From: Augochlora pura
Taxonomy: Eukaryota > Arthropoda > Insecta > Hymenoptera > Halictidae
Direction of reading: 5' to 3'
Length of the DNA stretch: 64,000 nucleotides
Assembly (NCBI RefSeq): GCF_028453695.1
Contig: NC_135775.1
Coordinates: forward strand, 9,936,046-10,000,045
Below the pieces are notes generated by a model. It ran no database searches. It had not been told where the DNA came from and saw only the letters and a program-made list of their open reading frames with translations. The position numbers and the translations under genes were made by a program. Shown here piece by piece: positions 23,701 to 35,620 of this stretch (positions within the stretch are counted from its first letter, which is position 1; each line of letters begins with the position of its first letter).

Positions 23701-26700
23701 CAAATATCCTGTAAAACTCCATTAGAATCCTTTATCAAATTTACGATGATTACGGGGAGATGCTATAAATGCATGGAATCCGCATTCTACTTCCAATGCA
23801 TAGATTAATAAATTCTCTCGAGGGTTGGAAGTGACCCAGCTCCTCTGCCTTACCTAAACTGACATGCTCCGCTGTCGGCCAGTTAATTGAACGTTGGACT
23901 TTCGAAAGTGTTATAGAACTTTTGTGATGCGCCTGATTATATTCGGCGGGAGCAGGAGCCTCTTTTAAGGTGAAAGGTCAATCGGACCAGATTAGCACTA
24001 GGATGGACCGGACCACCGAATTTAGTGTGCCCAAAGACATCGCTCCGTTTATGAATAATTCCATCCCCGTCAGGTGAAAGCAATTCCGCGCGGTATAAAT
24101 TCCCTCGGAACGGCTATAACACAGTCGGCCACGGGGACCGTGAAAACTGCTGAATCTCGAAAACGCGGTCACTCCGAGGGATGGGATCACGCCATCTTTT
24201 TTCTGCCCATATATACTAAAGTAAAGTGCTTCCACACGTGGAATGCGGTGGGCCCTTCTAGACCTAATTGATTTTGAAACTCCTGAAACGTGATGTTGAT
24301 TTTTTCAATGAAGTTGAACCCAGCTAAACTTACTGTGTAACCTAATTTTTGTTAACTTAGTCTCCATATTTGGTCGCTTAAGTCGAGACAATTGTTTTCG
24401 GTTTTTATGTGTTGATAGTATCCTAAGAAATTCTTATTAGAATGTCATTTAAGAATTCTTACTTGTACAATACTGCTAGGTATTCTCGAAGAAAATATTA
24501 CGTAACAGTCTCGTGTGAGAAAGAATTAATTATTTTTGCAATTGAGAATGGCCAAGTTTGTACATTAAACTCTACTAAGGGCATAGTATTAACTGTTCAG
24601 CCCTAAACGCGACTATTGTATATTACTTTGCAATAATAATAAGATTTATTTAACCTTCGTACAATGTCCGGTGATCATTTCAACACACAGAAACATTTTT
24701 CTAATATTACGAATGGTGGTTCCAGTATTAACTATAAGAGAATATATTTTCTTAATAGCATACAATAATTCTGACGAATAAAACGAAAATCTTTTACATT
24801 TTTCTGAAATTTATTTTTCACTGAAGAGTTAAGGGTAACGTTAGAAAAAAATTACTAATTAGTCGGAAATACGTCGAGTTACGTGAACCAAGGAGAGTTA
24901 CGTAACCTTGATCAAGTACTTTCCTCCGTTACCACGGAGCCAGATGGCGAAGCGATATTTACGAACGCGTGGCACTGTAAAATCGAGGCGAAAACTATTG
25001 TCACATTTTGGTCCGCGAGCAACGTAGCCGGTTTTTCGTTCCCCAGAGGTCCCGCGGAACTCGAAACGCTTGATCCCTTCCCGGAACCCTTAAACGTGAT
25101 ATAATGGCAACAAGAAATCCCTTCTCCAATCCTTTGTGGGCCGACCGGCGCGGTGGCGAGTTAATTCGCAAAAACTCGATGGCGAACGTTCTCACGGAAT
25201 TTCCGTCGACAAATGTTTCATTCCTCAAAGAGGATTTCGTTCGGTACCGAGTCCCCGAAGTATACAAATTGTTCGTAATTGAAGGTTTTACAGGGTTGTT
25301 TTACTTTCTCCACCCTCCCCCCTCCCCCTTTCGTTTTTCTCTCGTTGTTGTTTGAAGCCCGTGCCAGCCACCGGTAACGAATAAAAGAAAGTAATTACTT
25401 TCCCGACCATGGAGCTAATATCTGCTTCTTCCCCGGCTCCGCGTTCTTCCCGTCGGTTTCGTTTCTTTTCATTAATCCTGAAATCTAATACGCCCGGGGA
25501 CGACGGTATATTAGATACGAATTTCCTTCCCGGTTCGCTTTTTATCTCTGTAATATGTAAATATCCGGGAAACCGAGGGCGTTTTCTTATTGATCGTTTT
25601 CCCCGGATACCGAGACCGGGCTTTCTTATCTCTGGCGACGCGGGTACCGCTGGTTTTTACTCGCCTTTAATAATCTTCGTTACACGCGCCGGGTTTTACG
25701 ATAAGTACGCACTTGATGAGAATTCTGATCGGCACCGGCATCGGTAGAACTTTCTTCTACGGGGCAATCATCTCCAACCCTTTAATTAACCCTCACACTT
25801 GGAAGTTCACCTATTCTTCAAACACTTCGAAACGCATTATTTCTCTCAGGTTCTGGTTTAACGATAGACGTAGAATTTGATATAGTTCCTCGAACAGTTT
25901 AACATCCGCTGAAGCAATTACAATCTGAAGTTAGAACGTAAATCATTAATGGACAAGACCATTCTTAAACCCATTTGGATTTATAGTATTCAATTGTGGA
26001 GTGTAATCGATCATAAAATCGTTAAATATATGACCTCGAGATTTTCCACTTGCCATAACTGGTGTGGGATTTTTATGCAAAATGAGAATCTTTCAAGACG
26101 GTTGTTTAAAACAGAAATTGAATAAAATTAAATTGTCCCTTTAAATAATTTCAATACGTTGAAAATAGCGTAGGATTATTAAATTCTACCGTGTTCACTC
26201 TTTTATATTTCAATCTCTCGTTTTATCCACAATTGCGCATGTATTCATAACGTTCGCTCTTTCGTACCAGAAAATGCTTTCACATTTTTTCACGGTATAA
26301 AAAATAAGTAAAATATTTCAGGCGATAAAGCAGCGTGTAGTCGACCGCGAAAGAATACAAAGCCGGAGGTGTCGCAAAAAGGGTTGGTGGGAAAATCAGG
26401 TCCATCCGACTGCGAGCCGGGGAGTTTGCGCTTTCGGGGATATTGCGAGGCACGGAGTCGCGTGTCTCAGCGAATTTTTGCGAGATCGTGAAACTGTTTG
26501 AAGACGGCTCCTCGGTTCTCGGCGGCCGGCGGTGCACGGTGTGCGCAGGGGAAGTGTTCTCGATGACGATGCAAAGCGTATCGCGTGGCCCTCGACGACA
26601 ATGATGTGTGTGCCCGTCAAAGTAGCAGCAACCTGAGCCGACAAGGAGGCTCGTGCATAATTAGGAGGCAAGGGTGGCAAGCATGGTTGGTCAGGAGCAG

Positions 26701-28200
26701 CGTGTTTGCGCGCGCCAGCCGGTGTGTGTACAAGCACGTGCATCGCCGAGCACGCACCTGTATTTTCCTTCTCTCTAACCACCTTCCTCACGATTTTTAT
26801 TTCACCTTTTTTCCAGCCTCGCGTTTCGCTCCTTGTTTGCACGGTCCCTGGCTTTCATTTTCGTGCGAGTAATTTTCGAGAATGAAGATCCACGGTGTTC
26901 CTAGCGGCCCGGGATTCTTCCCGCGGTTCCTAATTAATTGAGGGAACCGCCGAGAAACGATGAAAATGGATCCCTAGAACTTTGCGATCCTTCTGCCAGA
27001 CGATTTTATCCGCGTAATGATTCTGAATGCAATCGCGAACCAATGTCGACACTCGGCTTTCCTTCCGCGAGATTTGACGCGAGTGCTTGATGTTCTAAAA
27101 AATGCAAAATTTATTTGAACTTCGATAACTAGTTGTAACATTTTATTTATAAATAACAGTTATCGTTGCTTAACAATTATTTAATTTAGATTCGATATTA
27201 TAAAAGTTTAATTTAATAATTAAATGAAAGTTTGATTTAGATATTTAAATTAAATAGTTATAAACTTAGCGTCAGCATCAGCTATTAAACTGTAATTATA
27301 ACTTAATTGAAATAATCTTTATTAGATTCAAGTGTCTTATTTATTAAAAGCAATCACGTTAGACATTGCCTGTTAACTTAGTTTCTTTAACATCTGAACG
27401 AAATAAACGTAATTTCGTCCACTTGAAAAAAAGTAATTTTGTTTTAAAAGACGTCCGAATATTAATGCGAGTTACCGTAGTTATAAAAGAAATCGTGCAG
27501 CAAGGAATTAATGATGCTTGAAGGAACGTGTCCTTTGTATCGGGTCACGTCCCAGCGGATGCGTCGAATCGAATTTAATTCGTCAGTATTTACGACCGCC
27601 GTTCGCGATGGAAATTTCGCCACAATGTTGGGTGATTGGGACGCAGCTGGAAAAACGGATCATAGGAAAATCCCGGTGAATTTTATTGTTCGCGGGACAC
27701 GAGGTGTATAACGACGGGTTTTGTTCTTCCGACCACGGTGTCCCGACCACAATGGCGCCGGGAATAATAAATAAATCGACGCCATTAGCGGCGACTATTG
27801 TATCGTAATTCCCGGATCGAGCTCGCGTCGCGCCGCCGCGCCGCGCCGCGCCGGCTGGATTTCAAGGATCGTTATCGGGAGTGATATCGGTTGGCGGGTT
27901 CCCGCGATAATTATGCGTTACATTATCACTAGGTAACTGTCTTTGTCCGCTGTAGTTGTGGAAAATTATGGCCATCGGAGCGTGTATCGTTCGAGAAAAA
28001 TGAAATAACGAATGGTAACGACGGGACAAACTCGCGCGCGATGTCTGATAACACGGCGGCGCGAGAGCGCCGAGTGTAATAACGACGACAATGGTCACCG
28101 GGACACAATGTGCGGCGAATTAATTAGACGTAGACGCGTAATTGAACGGGCGTAGCCTTCTAGAATATTCCACAGTTGAGTCCTTCTGCTTCGCTTTTTT
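23701..28200. other. Non-coding stretch with GC-rich patches
   Basis: GC-rich patches at about 24880-25750, 26380-26900 and 27510-28150 carry open frames on both strands without known domains. The segment at 27826-27852 is a GCCGC/GCGCC run. Between them the sequence is AT-rich. Confidence 0.4.
26061..26095 (+). repeat. Dispersed 35-bp repeat, copy 3
   Basis: Contains GTGGGATTTTTATGCAAAAT followed by GAGAATC, close to the family consensus in its second half. Confidence 0.55.
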
Positions 28201-28209
28201 CCCAAAGCT

Positions 28210-28241
28210 GTCTCTCTCTCTTTCTCTCTCTTTCTCTCTCC
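28210..28241. repeat. (CT)n tract
   Basis: CTCTCT and TTTCTCTCTC units, 32 bp. Confidence 0.9.
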
Positions 28242-28775
28242 TATTCTTTCACCACGGTAATGCTGGAAGACGGGAGAGAGCGAGAGTTCCTACACGGTGT
28301 TGTCGATGAGTGTCACGGTGGCAAACGAAGCCGTATTATTTCGCAGCGTGCGTGTTTATCATGCGTACGCATTCTCCGACGTGAATCGATTCGTACCAGC
28401 AGCTGGCTGGGTTAATGTAATTTAAGACGAAAGGGTGGAGCAGTCATCCACTTTCGTTCAAAGTAGCAATTTACGACTGCATCATTTTAAAATAGTAATG
28501 ATACTAATTTGATTCATATATACATGTAAAAATCATTTGTTGCAAAGTGGTATAAAAAAGAGGCTCTGTAGCCGTCATACGTGCATAATAAAAACAGAAA
28601 TATATAGTAAATATAATGAATATGTGTATATGGGAGATATGATAAATATGGTACAGGAAATATGATGAATGCAAGATTATGAGACACACAAGTAACAGAT
28701 ACGCTACTAAAATAAGGATAGATACAGAAGACGGGCTAATAAAAAAGAGAAGAAAAGTTATGTTGTAATTGTGAT

Positions 28776-28931
28776 CCAATGATTTGATAATTCAGCGACT
28801 CAATAGGTTATCGACTCCCTCGATGTCTCAACGACTCGGTGCATAATCCAATCGTTCGACGACTCAATGGCAGTCGCGATAACTTCACGACGCGGTGACT
28901 CACTCGGTGATTGAATGATTCAACGAATCAG
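28776..28931. repeat. Degenerate CGACTC-rich repeat
   Basis: CGACTC occurs four times within about 90 bp, with further variants (CGACGCGGTGACTCACTC, TCAACGAATCAG) after them. Spacing is irregular, so this is an old or diverging short tandem array. Confidence 0.5.
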
Positions 28932-31900
28932 AGCTCTGGAAATTGGAGGTTTAATAACGTGAGCAATTCAAAATTCATACGTTTGCGAGATGAAAACTTT
29001 GAATGATCGAAACTACAGATGAAACTGCGGTCCGCCTGCACACGGTTTCCGCATTGATTATTAACGTTGCTGCCAATTTGCATTGAAACGAGTTAATTAT
29101 TCAGTTTAGTTTATTATTCTCCTGCGTATTAATAGCACGTGAAAGTCTTCCCAATATTTTCTTTGCCGCGGCGCTAACCAGCAGCGTGCATAAAAGGCAG
29201 CGCAGAGCAATGAGATTTAAAGTAAACGCAATTAAATTTTCGACGGGAGAAGTTTAATTATTTGTTACTCGCGAAATAACATTAATTATGTTATTCATGA
29301 GTAAGAAATAAATTTCATTTATACGTTATTTGCAATTTTCGAATAAACGGTCAACGCGTATATTTTCAATATAAAATATATATACATTGTTAGCCATTTG
29401 AAATATTTTTAATGTAAAAATATATTCATTAATTATTTTTGCATTTTTTTATTCAACGTCGTTATTGTTATAAGTTACTGACTAGCGAAGATCCAGCCTT
29501 GTTAAAGTGCGTGTTACATAAGATTACTTATCACTTATACGATTACGGAAATACTGATTGTAGTTAGTATATCGCAAGTATCAGTTTGACGATTACGAAA
29601 ATATTCGACGGATAAACGGAAACACCGCTGTTCTTTGCTGGAAAGGTGGCACAGAGAATTGTTTAGGACTGATTCCTACCAATCCACCCATGTTAACGCC
29701 CTTGCAGAAGTACGGTAAATGCGTTTCCCTTATTGGCAGAAATGATCCCTTCCTGATAACTGCAATTTCCGAAACGAGGTACTCGAGCCTGGCTGGTTGT
29801 AAACAAATAGCGCCTCCTAATTCCCTCCACCGTTGGACTTCACCGTGGTCTCCACCTAACCTCTTCCATTTTGTTTTCATTTCAGACTTTCGATTATTAT
29901 TGGCTAAGTTACGCGCTGAATATGAGACATGATTAGGGGGAGCGGTCGATCGATCCCTTTTGCTCCTCGCGTCGATTAGTTCGTTTGTCTTTTTATTTAC
30001 CCATGGAAGTGGGTTTCGGTTGGTTATAGATAAGTGGGGATTACGGGCGTACAGATCAGGCGGAGCGAGCGGCCTATACCCCTCTTGCTCCTCGACACAA
30101 ATCGTGTCATGTTTCTAGCAAAGGATAGTACTTATAACGAAAGTGAATCGCAGCTTTGTAACAACTTAAATACTGTAATTAACAGAAGCTTGTCGTTGAC
30201 CGCATTTGTCCAAGATCAAATATAAATAAGAAATGATGAACGCTAAATAACGGTTAAATACAAATACTAAAATTCGAGCAATAAAAATCTGGAATAATGA
30301 ATTAATCGAATTATAAATAACGGAATAATGATTAATTACTTATTCGTTACTTTTGTTTGATTAAAATTTTACTCGAATGATGCTCAACAGTGACCGACAC
30401 GATAAATTGAAAATTTTGATGAAACATCCGAAACAGAGCTGCTGGATATGCAACGACGTTTCAGCAGGATCGGTTCTCCTTTTTCCGTCGATGGGATCAG
30501 TTTGCTAAGAAAGAACTTGGAGCGTAGTTAGATCAGAGGCAATATTCACAGAACTCGCTGTTCGTAATTTGTTTGCCCCTTCGCCCGCGTCGTTGGTAAA
30601 ATATCGACGAAGTTATGAAGTCCGATTCGCGGCCGGGCTTGGACGGGAATCAAATTTTTTAAAGTCGGTGCTGTCCTTCGAACCTATAACTACTATGAGG
30701 AGCTGCTGAACCGTGTACAATACACTTGTAAACAAATCATTCTTCGCGAGGATATAATGCAATCTTGGTTCAGAGATTCGAGAAACCTGGAATTCGATCC
30801 GAGATATTTAGACGAGCAGTGCCACAAACGAAACATTTTTATCTAGGGCAAGATAACATAAGAAGCTAGAAGAAATATCTGGTCGAATCCAGTAAAGAAA
30901 AACTCAATCAAAGGTAACAGTACTCCATACAACGTTACGAGGAAGAAGGAAAGATATTACTTTCAAGCATAAAAAAAATTAACTGTCTGGCATATTTATG
31001 TTTTAATTGCTAGTAGCTTCAACTTACAAATTATATATATAGTTACAAAACAAGTATAATTATGTTATAGAAAGATTCGCTTTTTCAGATAATGGCAATG
31101 TTCCATTCATGGTATTTCTCACCTACATCTCCGGAGGAAATGTTTTTTGGATATATTAGGCAAATAGACGTTACCCAAAATAATTTTTCACGCGTTTCGT
31201 GGCTACCTAAGTCTTGTAAAATGCACGTAGGATTCGTGAGTTGAATCGGTTTAAATTTTCAAAGAGCGGCTGAAAGATGCGGGCGTACGTTTGTTTATTA
31301 ATCTGCTTTGGCCGCGCAAGGGAGAAGGACGGCGGAGGACCGCCTGCCAAGGAATTAAATATTCATCTCGCTCACGTGGAATTTCATTGGACAGCGAGTT
31401 AGCCGCCGGCTGGACAGACAAGCTTCACTGTAACGCATAACAAATTGCCCGGGTTTGTTGATTAGGTGTGAAACGTCGGATGGAGTTTACGGGACGCGAT
31501 CATTGATTATAAACGTTAATCTCTCCCCGGCCGACGCGGTTCCCTAACTCTGTATAATTCCCTACACCGTCGATCTCGAAGGTTTTGCCACCATATCTCA
31601 ACTTGAATGCTTCATTTTCGACCCAAGTTCACACTTACTTCAAACGATCCTTATTCTTTATCGTTTATTAGACGATTTTCGGGAATGAGAACGTGTTGAA
31701 CGTGGAAATTCTCACATCTGGAAATCGGTCAATGTCTACGAGACTGTGCAGGGCTTCTCAGAGCTATTTGGATTGAAATTATCTCTGTAAAACTCGAACG
31801 TGAAATAATATTTAAGAATGCCCGGAATCGTTTCGATTTCCGTAAAAATTGTTATCAAAGTTAATTATCCTTAATCATTTTTCTAATTACAAATATGGAA

Positions 31901-33940
31901 CGGAGAATATGTTCGTATAAAGGTAATAAATTACAGTAAATACTCGTATTTGCATTTTACAACAGTTGAATGGGAAAAATTGCAAACGCAAGCTTTGATA
32001 TTCGGTGAAGAGGTGTTCGTATCCAGTATTTTTTACTATCAAGAAGTATTTTTCACCTTTGAGAAGAACGTGTTATTAAAATAATTCGTTGGTAGGTATA
32101 CGAACTTTTATTTCAAAGTAGCCAGAACAACAATGTAAGAAACAGAAATAATGACTAAAGAAGCGAAGAGGGCAGCACTTCTTGCGACACGATCAGCCTC
32201 TTCAAAATTCAAAAATTTGTTGACACACTTTCTACGAAATACTTTTTACAATTTCAACAATTTGTACAAAGAGTGTTCCTTGGCGCCATACGCGATGCAG
32301 CATTTAATTATGAGAAAAGGAACAGATATCCAAGTGCGTACGATGCCTCAAGAGTTTTCCGTTTCACTGAATCCTTTCAAAGATTTACGACGCTTCCGGA
32401 TGATGTGCTCCGAGCCCGAGAAAGGTGTACACCATTTGGAACGAGTATCTCGTTGGTCAGATTTCGGTGCGAATGTCAAAAGCGATTTTAATTAAAATTC
32501 AGCGTGGCTGACGGGCATGCTCGGCGGATGGCAATTACTCGAGATAATTGAACGTTCGAGGGAACGGCAGAGGGTAGGAATGGGTTCTTGAAAACTAACG
32601 CAAATAGACACGCCCAATGTCCGCTGTCGTTGGACGTTGAGAATACCTATGGGCGGGAAACGCATAATTACAGAATAAAAGTCGATTATGTTCCACCGTT
32701 GCGATCTATCGCAGGAATCGCAAAGTTTCATTTTCCTTACGTAATATAAAATTGCGTAAATTACATGCACGCGTATCTCCGCTTTATGTCTCAAATTTGA
32801 ATAACCTTTATTTCCCCAACAACTTACGTACTGAATTTAATAATAACTCCGTTGTGAATCGTCGTACATTTAGATTACACGCGAGATTCTAAGGTAAAAG
32901 AAAACGTGTGCATTGACTTTCTAACTGCGATCAATTTTTTTATTTTCCGCTATGAAATCGCTGGTTGGTTTTGTTTCTTATCCAGAGATGTATCATAAAA
33001 ATTGTATTCAAAAGGGTATAGAAAGAGGAAGAAAAGAAATAAGATACCTTCAAATTAAAAACTAAGAATTTTTTAAATTTATTTGTTTCTGCTACAGTTC
33101 ACAAAATATTTAGAACGCGAATTCCACATAGTCTGCGGTTGGATAAAGCTGAATAACATATATCTTTTATCTCTTTCATAAGAGAGCTTTTGTTCGATGA
33201 AATAAATGTTTCCTTTGAAACAAGTTTCTGTAAAATAAAGTGGGGAAAATGAGAATTTGCATAAACATTTGTAGCTTCTAATAAGTTCCACCGTTAAAGT
33301 TCACGAGGTGTCTACTACGTAACATTTATAAATTATGATACAGTCGATGTTTAACTTGGTGAAACGATCGGCCGTAACAATAAATGCGGCGTGCATGACA
33401 CGTTTTCACGTGTATCGCATGCATTTTGGAGGGAAGTTCAATTGTTGAAGGAAACACAGCTCTCCCGCGAGAACTTTCGCCCAACAATGAATTGATTATA
33501 CGTCCCGGTCTCGCTCGGTAGGAAAATGAATTCTAAGCTGGAATTGTACAGCTGCGGTACACAAAGGTAACAAATGTTCATTGCCAGGGGAATTTTTCTT
33601 TGCCGTTGGTAGTTACCGTCACCGACCGGGCTCCGTCGTTCGCAGGGTTAACGTGAAGAATCGTCAGAAATATTTCATGGAACGGTTTGCAAAAAGAAAA
33701 GAGAGCCGGCGCGAGGACTTGAGCTAATATTTGTGCCGCGGCGGCGACGGTTTAAGGCGACAGGATCCTGTCCATCGATCCTGCTCCGCAGTTCCAACCC
33801 CTTTGCTTCCACTGCCTACAACCCCTTTCGGGCATCTTCGCGGTTTTCCTCCTAACTTCTGGCAAAGCAATCAGATAGAAAATTAACAAACGCAGAATCC
33901 CATTTTTAACTTGTAGTTGTTGATTTGTGTCCTGGAAACC
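28932..33940. other. Non-coding stretch
   Basis: No recognisable exon. Contains the duplicated GGAGC/GCTCC unit at 29931-30104. Open frames at 32151-32495 and on the minus strand at 32492-32794 have no known domain. Confidence 0.4.
29931..30104. repeat. Two diverged copies of a 40-bp stem-forming unit
   Basis: Copy 1 (29931-29977) and copy 2 (30054-30104) share GAT-AGG-GGAGCG, a variable middle, and TTGCTCCTCG in the same order. Within each copy GGAGC can pair with GCTCC. The spacing between copies is 123 bp. Confidence 0.5.
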
Positions 33941-34295
33941 AGAGTTCGGCGTTACTTGGATTGTTTCGAATAAATATTTATCGAAGATAATTATACGAAT
34001 GGGTTTCTTTTAATCGAATATTTCATTATTCGTCACAAGTTATTCTATCTATATAACGAACCATTCTTTATTCGAATAATTTTTTATTCAAATAATTCGA
34101 AAAATTAATAAGGAAAAGTAAATTGATAAACTATAAGGAAACAATTTCTATTTAATTATTTTTATTTGGATCAATTATATTCTGTATGAAGTCCCGTACG
34201 AATAAATTTTTATTCGAATAAAATTTTACTCCCATAAATTTTTATGTAGATAAATTTTTAATCGACTGAATATTTATTCGACAGTGTCATTTTTG
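33941..34295. repeat. TTCGAATAA fold-back element, copy B
   Basis: Starts AGAGTTCGGCG, then GTTTCGAATAAATATTTATC. The interior is rich in TTATTCGAATAA variants on both strands, and it ends near GAATATTTATTCGACAGTGT, which is the inverse of the left end. The inverted structure is loose. Confidence 0.55.
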
Positions 34296-34930
34296 TCGCA
34301 TAAAACTATAATGAAATAAAAATTTATTTTTTATTAACAGTTGTAATAAATTGAAAGTAATATAACAATATTCGTAAATTCTTGTCAAGTTCTCGCTGTT
34401 CCGTATTTTGAAATAAATACTTTTTTGTCATAAATGTATCAAATACGCTGTCTGTAAATAAAAATATAACCTCGATTATTGTAATGGGACAGTTATACAC
34501 AGCTACGGTGCTAGGCTAAATTTTTATTGATGTGCAATAAAGTGTGTTCTCAATTGATTGCCTTGAAATGAATTCTTTTCGTGAGAAATATATTTAAATA
34601 ACAGAGAAGGGATTTAGAAAATTTCGGTAATAGATTTTGTGAGATTTGTTAATGGAACTGAGTTCAAATATATCGAAATCCACTTTGTTCACGATTGAAT
34701 TAACCTTCTGTAACACACTGCACCACACTAAATTATGTCCGAAGACTTGTCGACCGTTGCCCTACTATAACTTCGCGTTAAAAATTGTTCTGCATTGTTC
34801 TGCTTCTGGTATTTTTGAAGGGCAAGACCTCTTCTTTGACGCCCTTCCTTCAAATATCCTAAAGTCACTTTTCTGCATTTGAAACTGTTTAAATTCACCG
34901 CGAACTTCCAACAATGAAACGTTTGTTTAA

Positions 34931-34970
34931 TAATTAGGTTGCAATGATTTTTATGCAAAATAAAAATTCC
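34931..34970 (+). repeat. Dispersed 35-bp repeat, copy 4
   Basis: TAATTAGGTTGCAATG then ATTTTTATGCAAAATAAAAA. The second half matches the family consensus exactly. Confidence 0.55.
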
Positions 34971-35512
34971 CTACACTAATTACAGGAGCTACGTGGATGT
35001 TTATTTCATTTCTTAATCATTTTAACAAGTGAAAAACACTTAATTGGTGTCTTTAAATTCTTTAAACGTTTTTACCTTCTGTATTTGAACAATTCATTTA
35101 TATGCATAAAATCCGCGATCTATTAGTAATATTTCTAGGTTACAATGAATCGGTACCAATATATCATCAGGATCAACTTTTGGGAAGCCATTGCAAACGG
35201 GAGACTCGTATATTTTCGAAAAAATGGACTCTTGGCGAACGGCAAAGGGCATCGGCTAATTCTTTCCGTGTACACGAAGGACAGGTTTTTTGTCGGACCT
35301 CTTAACTGGATCAGCTGATTCATAGTGACCGGACAGTAATGCGTTTTACACCGTCGTAAATTTTTTTCCTTTTAATCCAACGACCCTGCTGGATACAGGA
35401 GTCCTGTTTTCTTCCCTTTCTTCGTCGCCCTTCGTCCTACTCCTCCTCGATCAGCCCGACTCTTTTCCCGCGTGCTCCGCCCGCCTCGGCTGCATAACTG
35501 TCGGCAATCGAT

Positions 35513-35547
35513 ACAGAGAGAGAGAGGGAGAGAGAGGGAGAAAGAGA

Positions 35548-35590
<43 letters not shown>

Positions 35591-35620
35591 AGAGAAAGGG
35601 AAAGAGAAAGAGAGAGAGGG
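35513..35620. repeat. (GA)n tract, 108 bp
   Basis: GA repeats with interspersed AAAGAG and GGGAG units. Long open frames across it on both strands only reflect the dinucleotide repeat. Confidence 0.95.
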
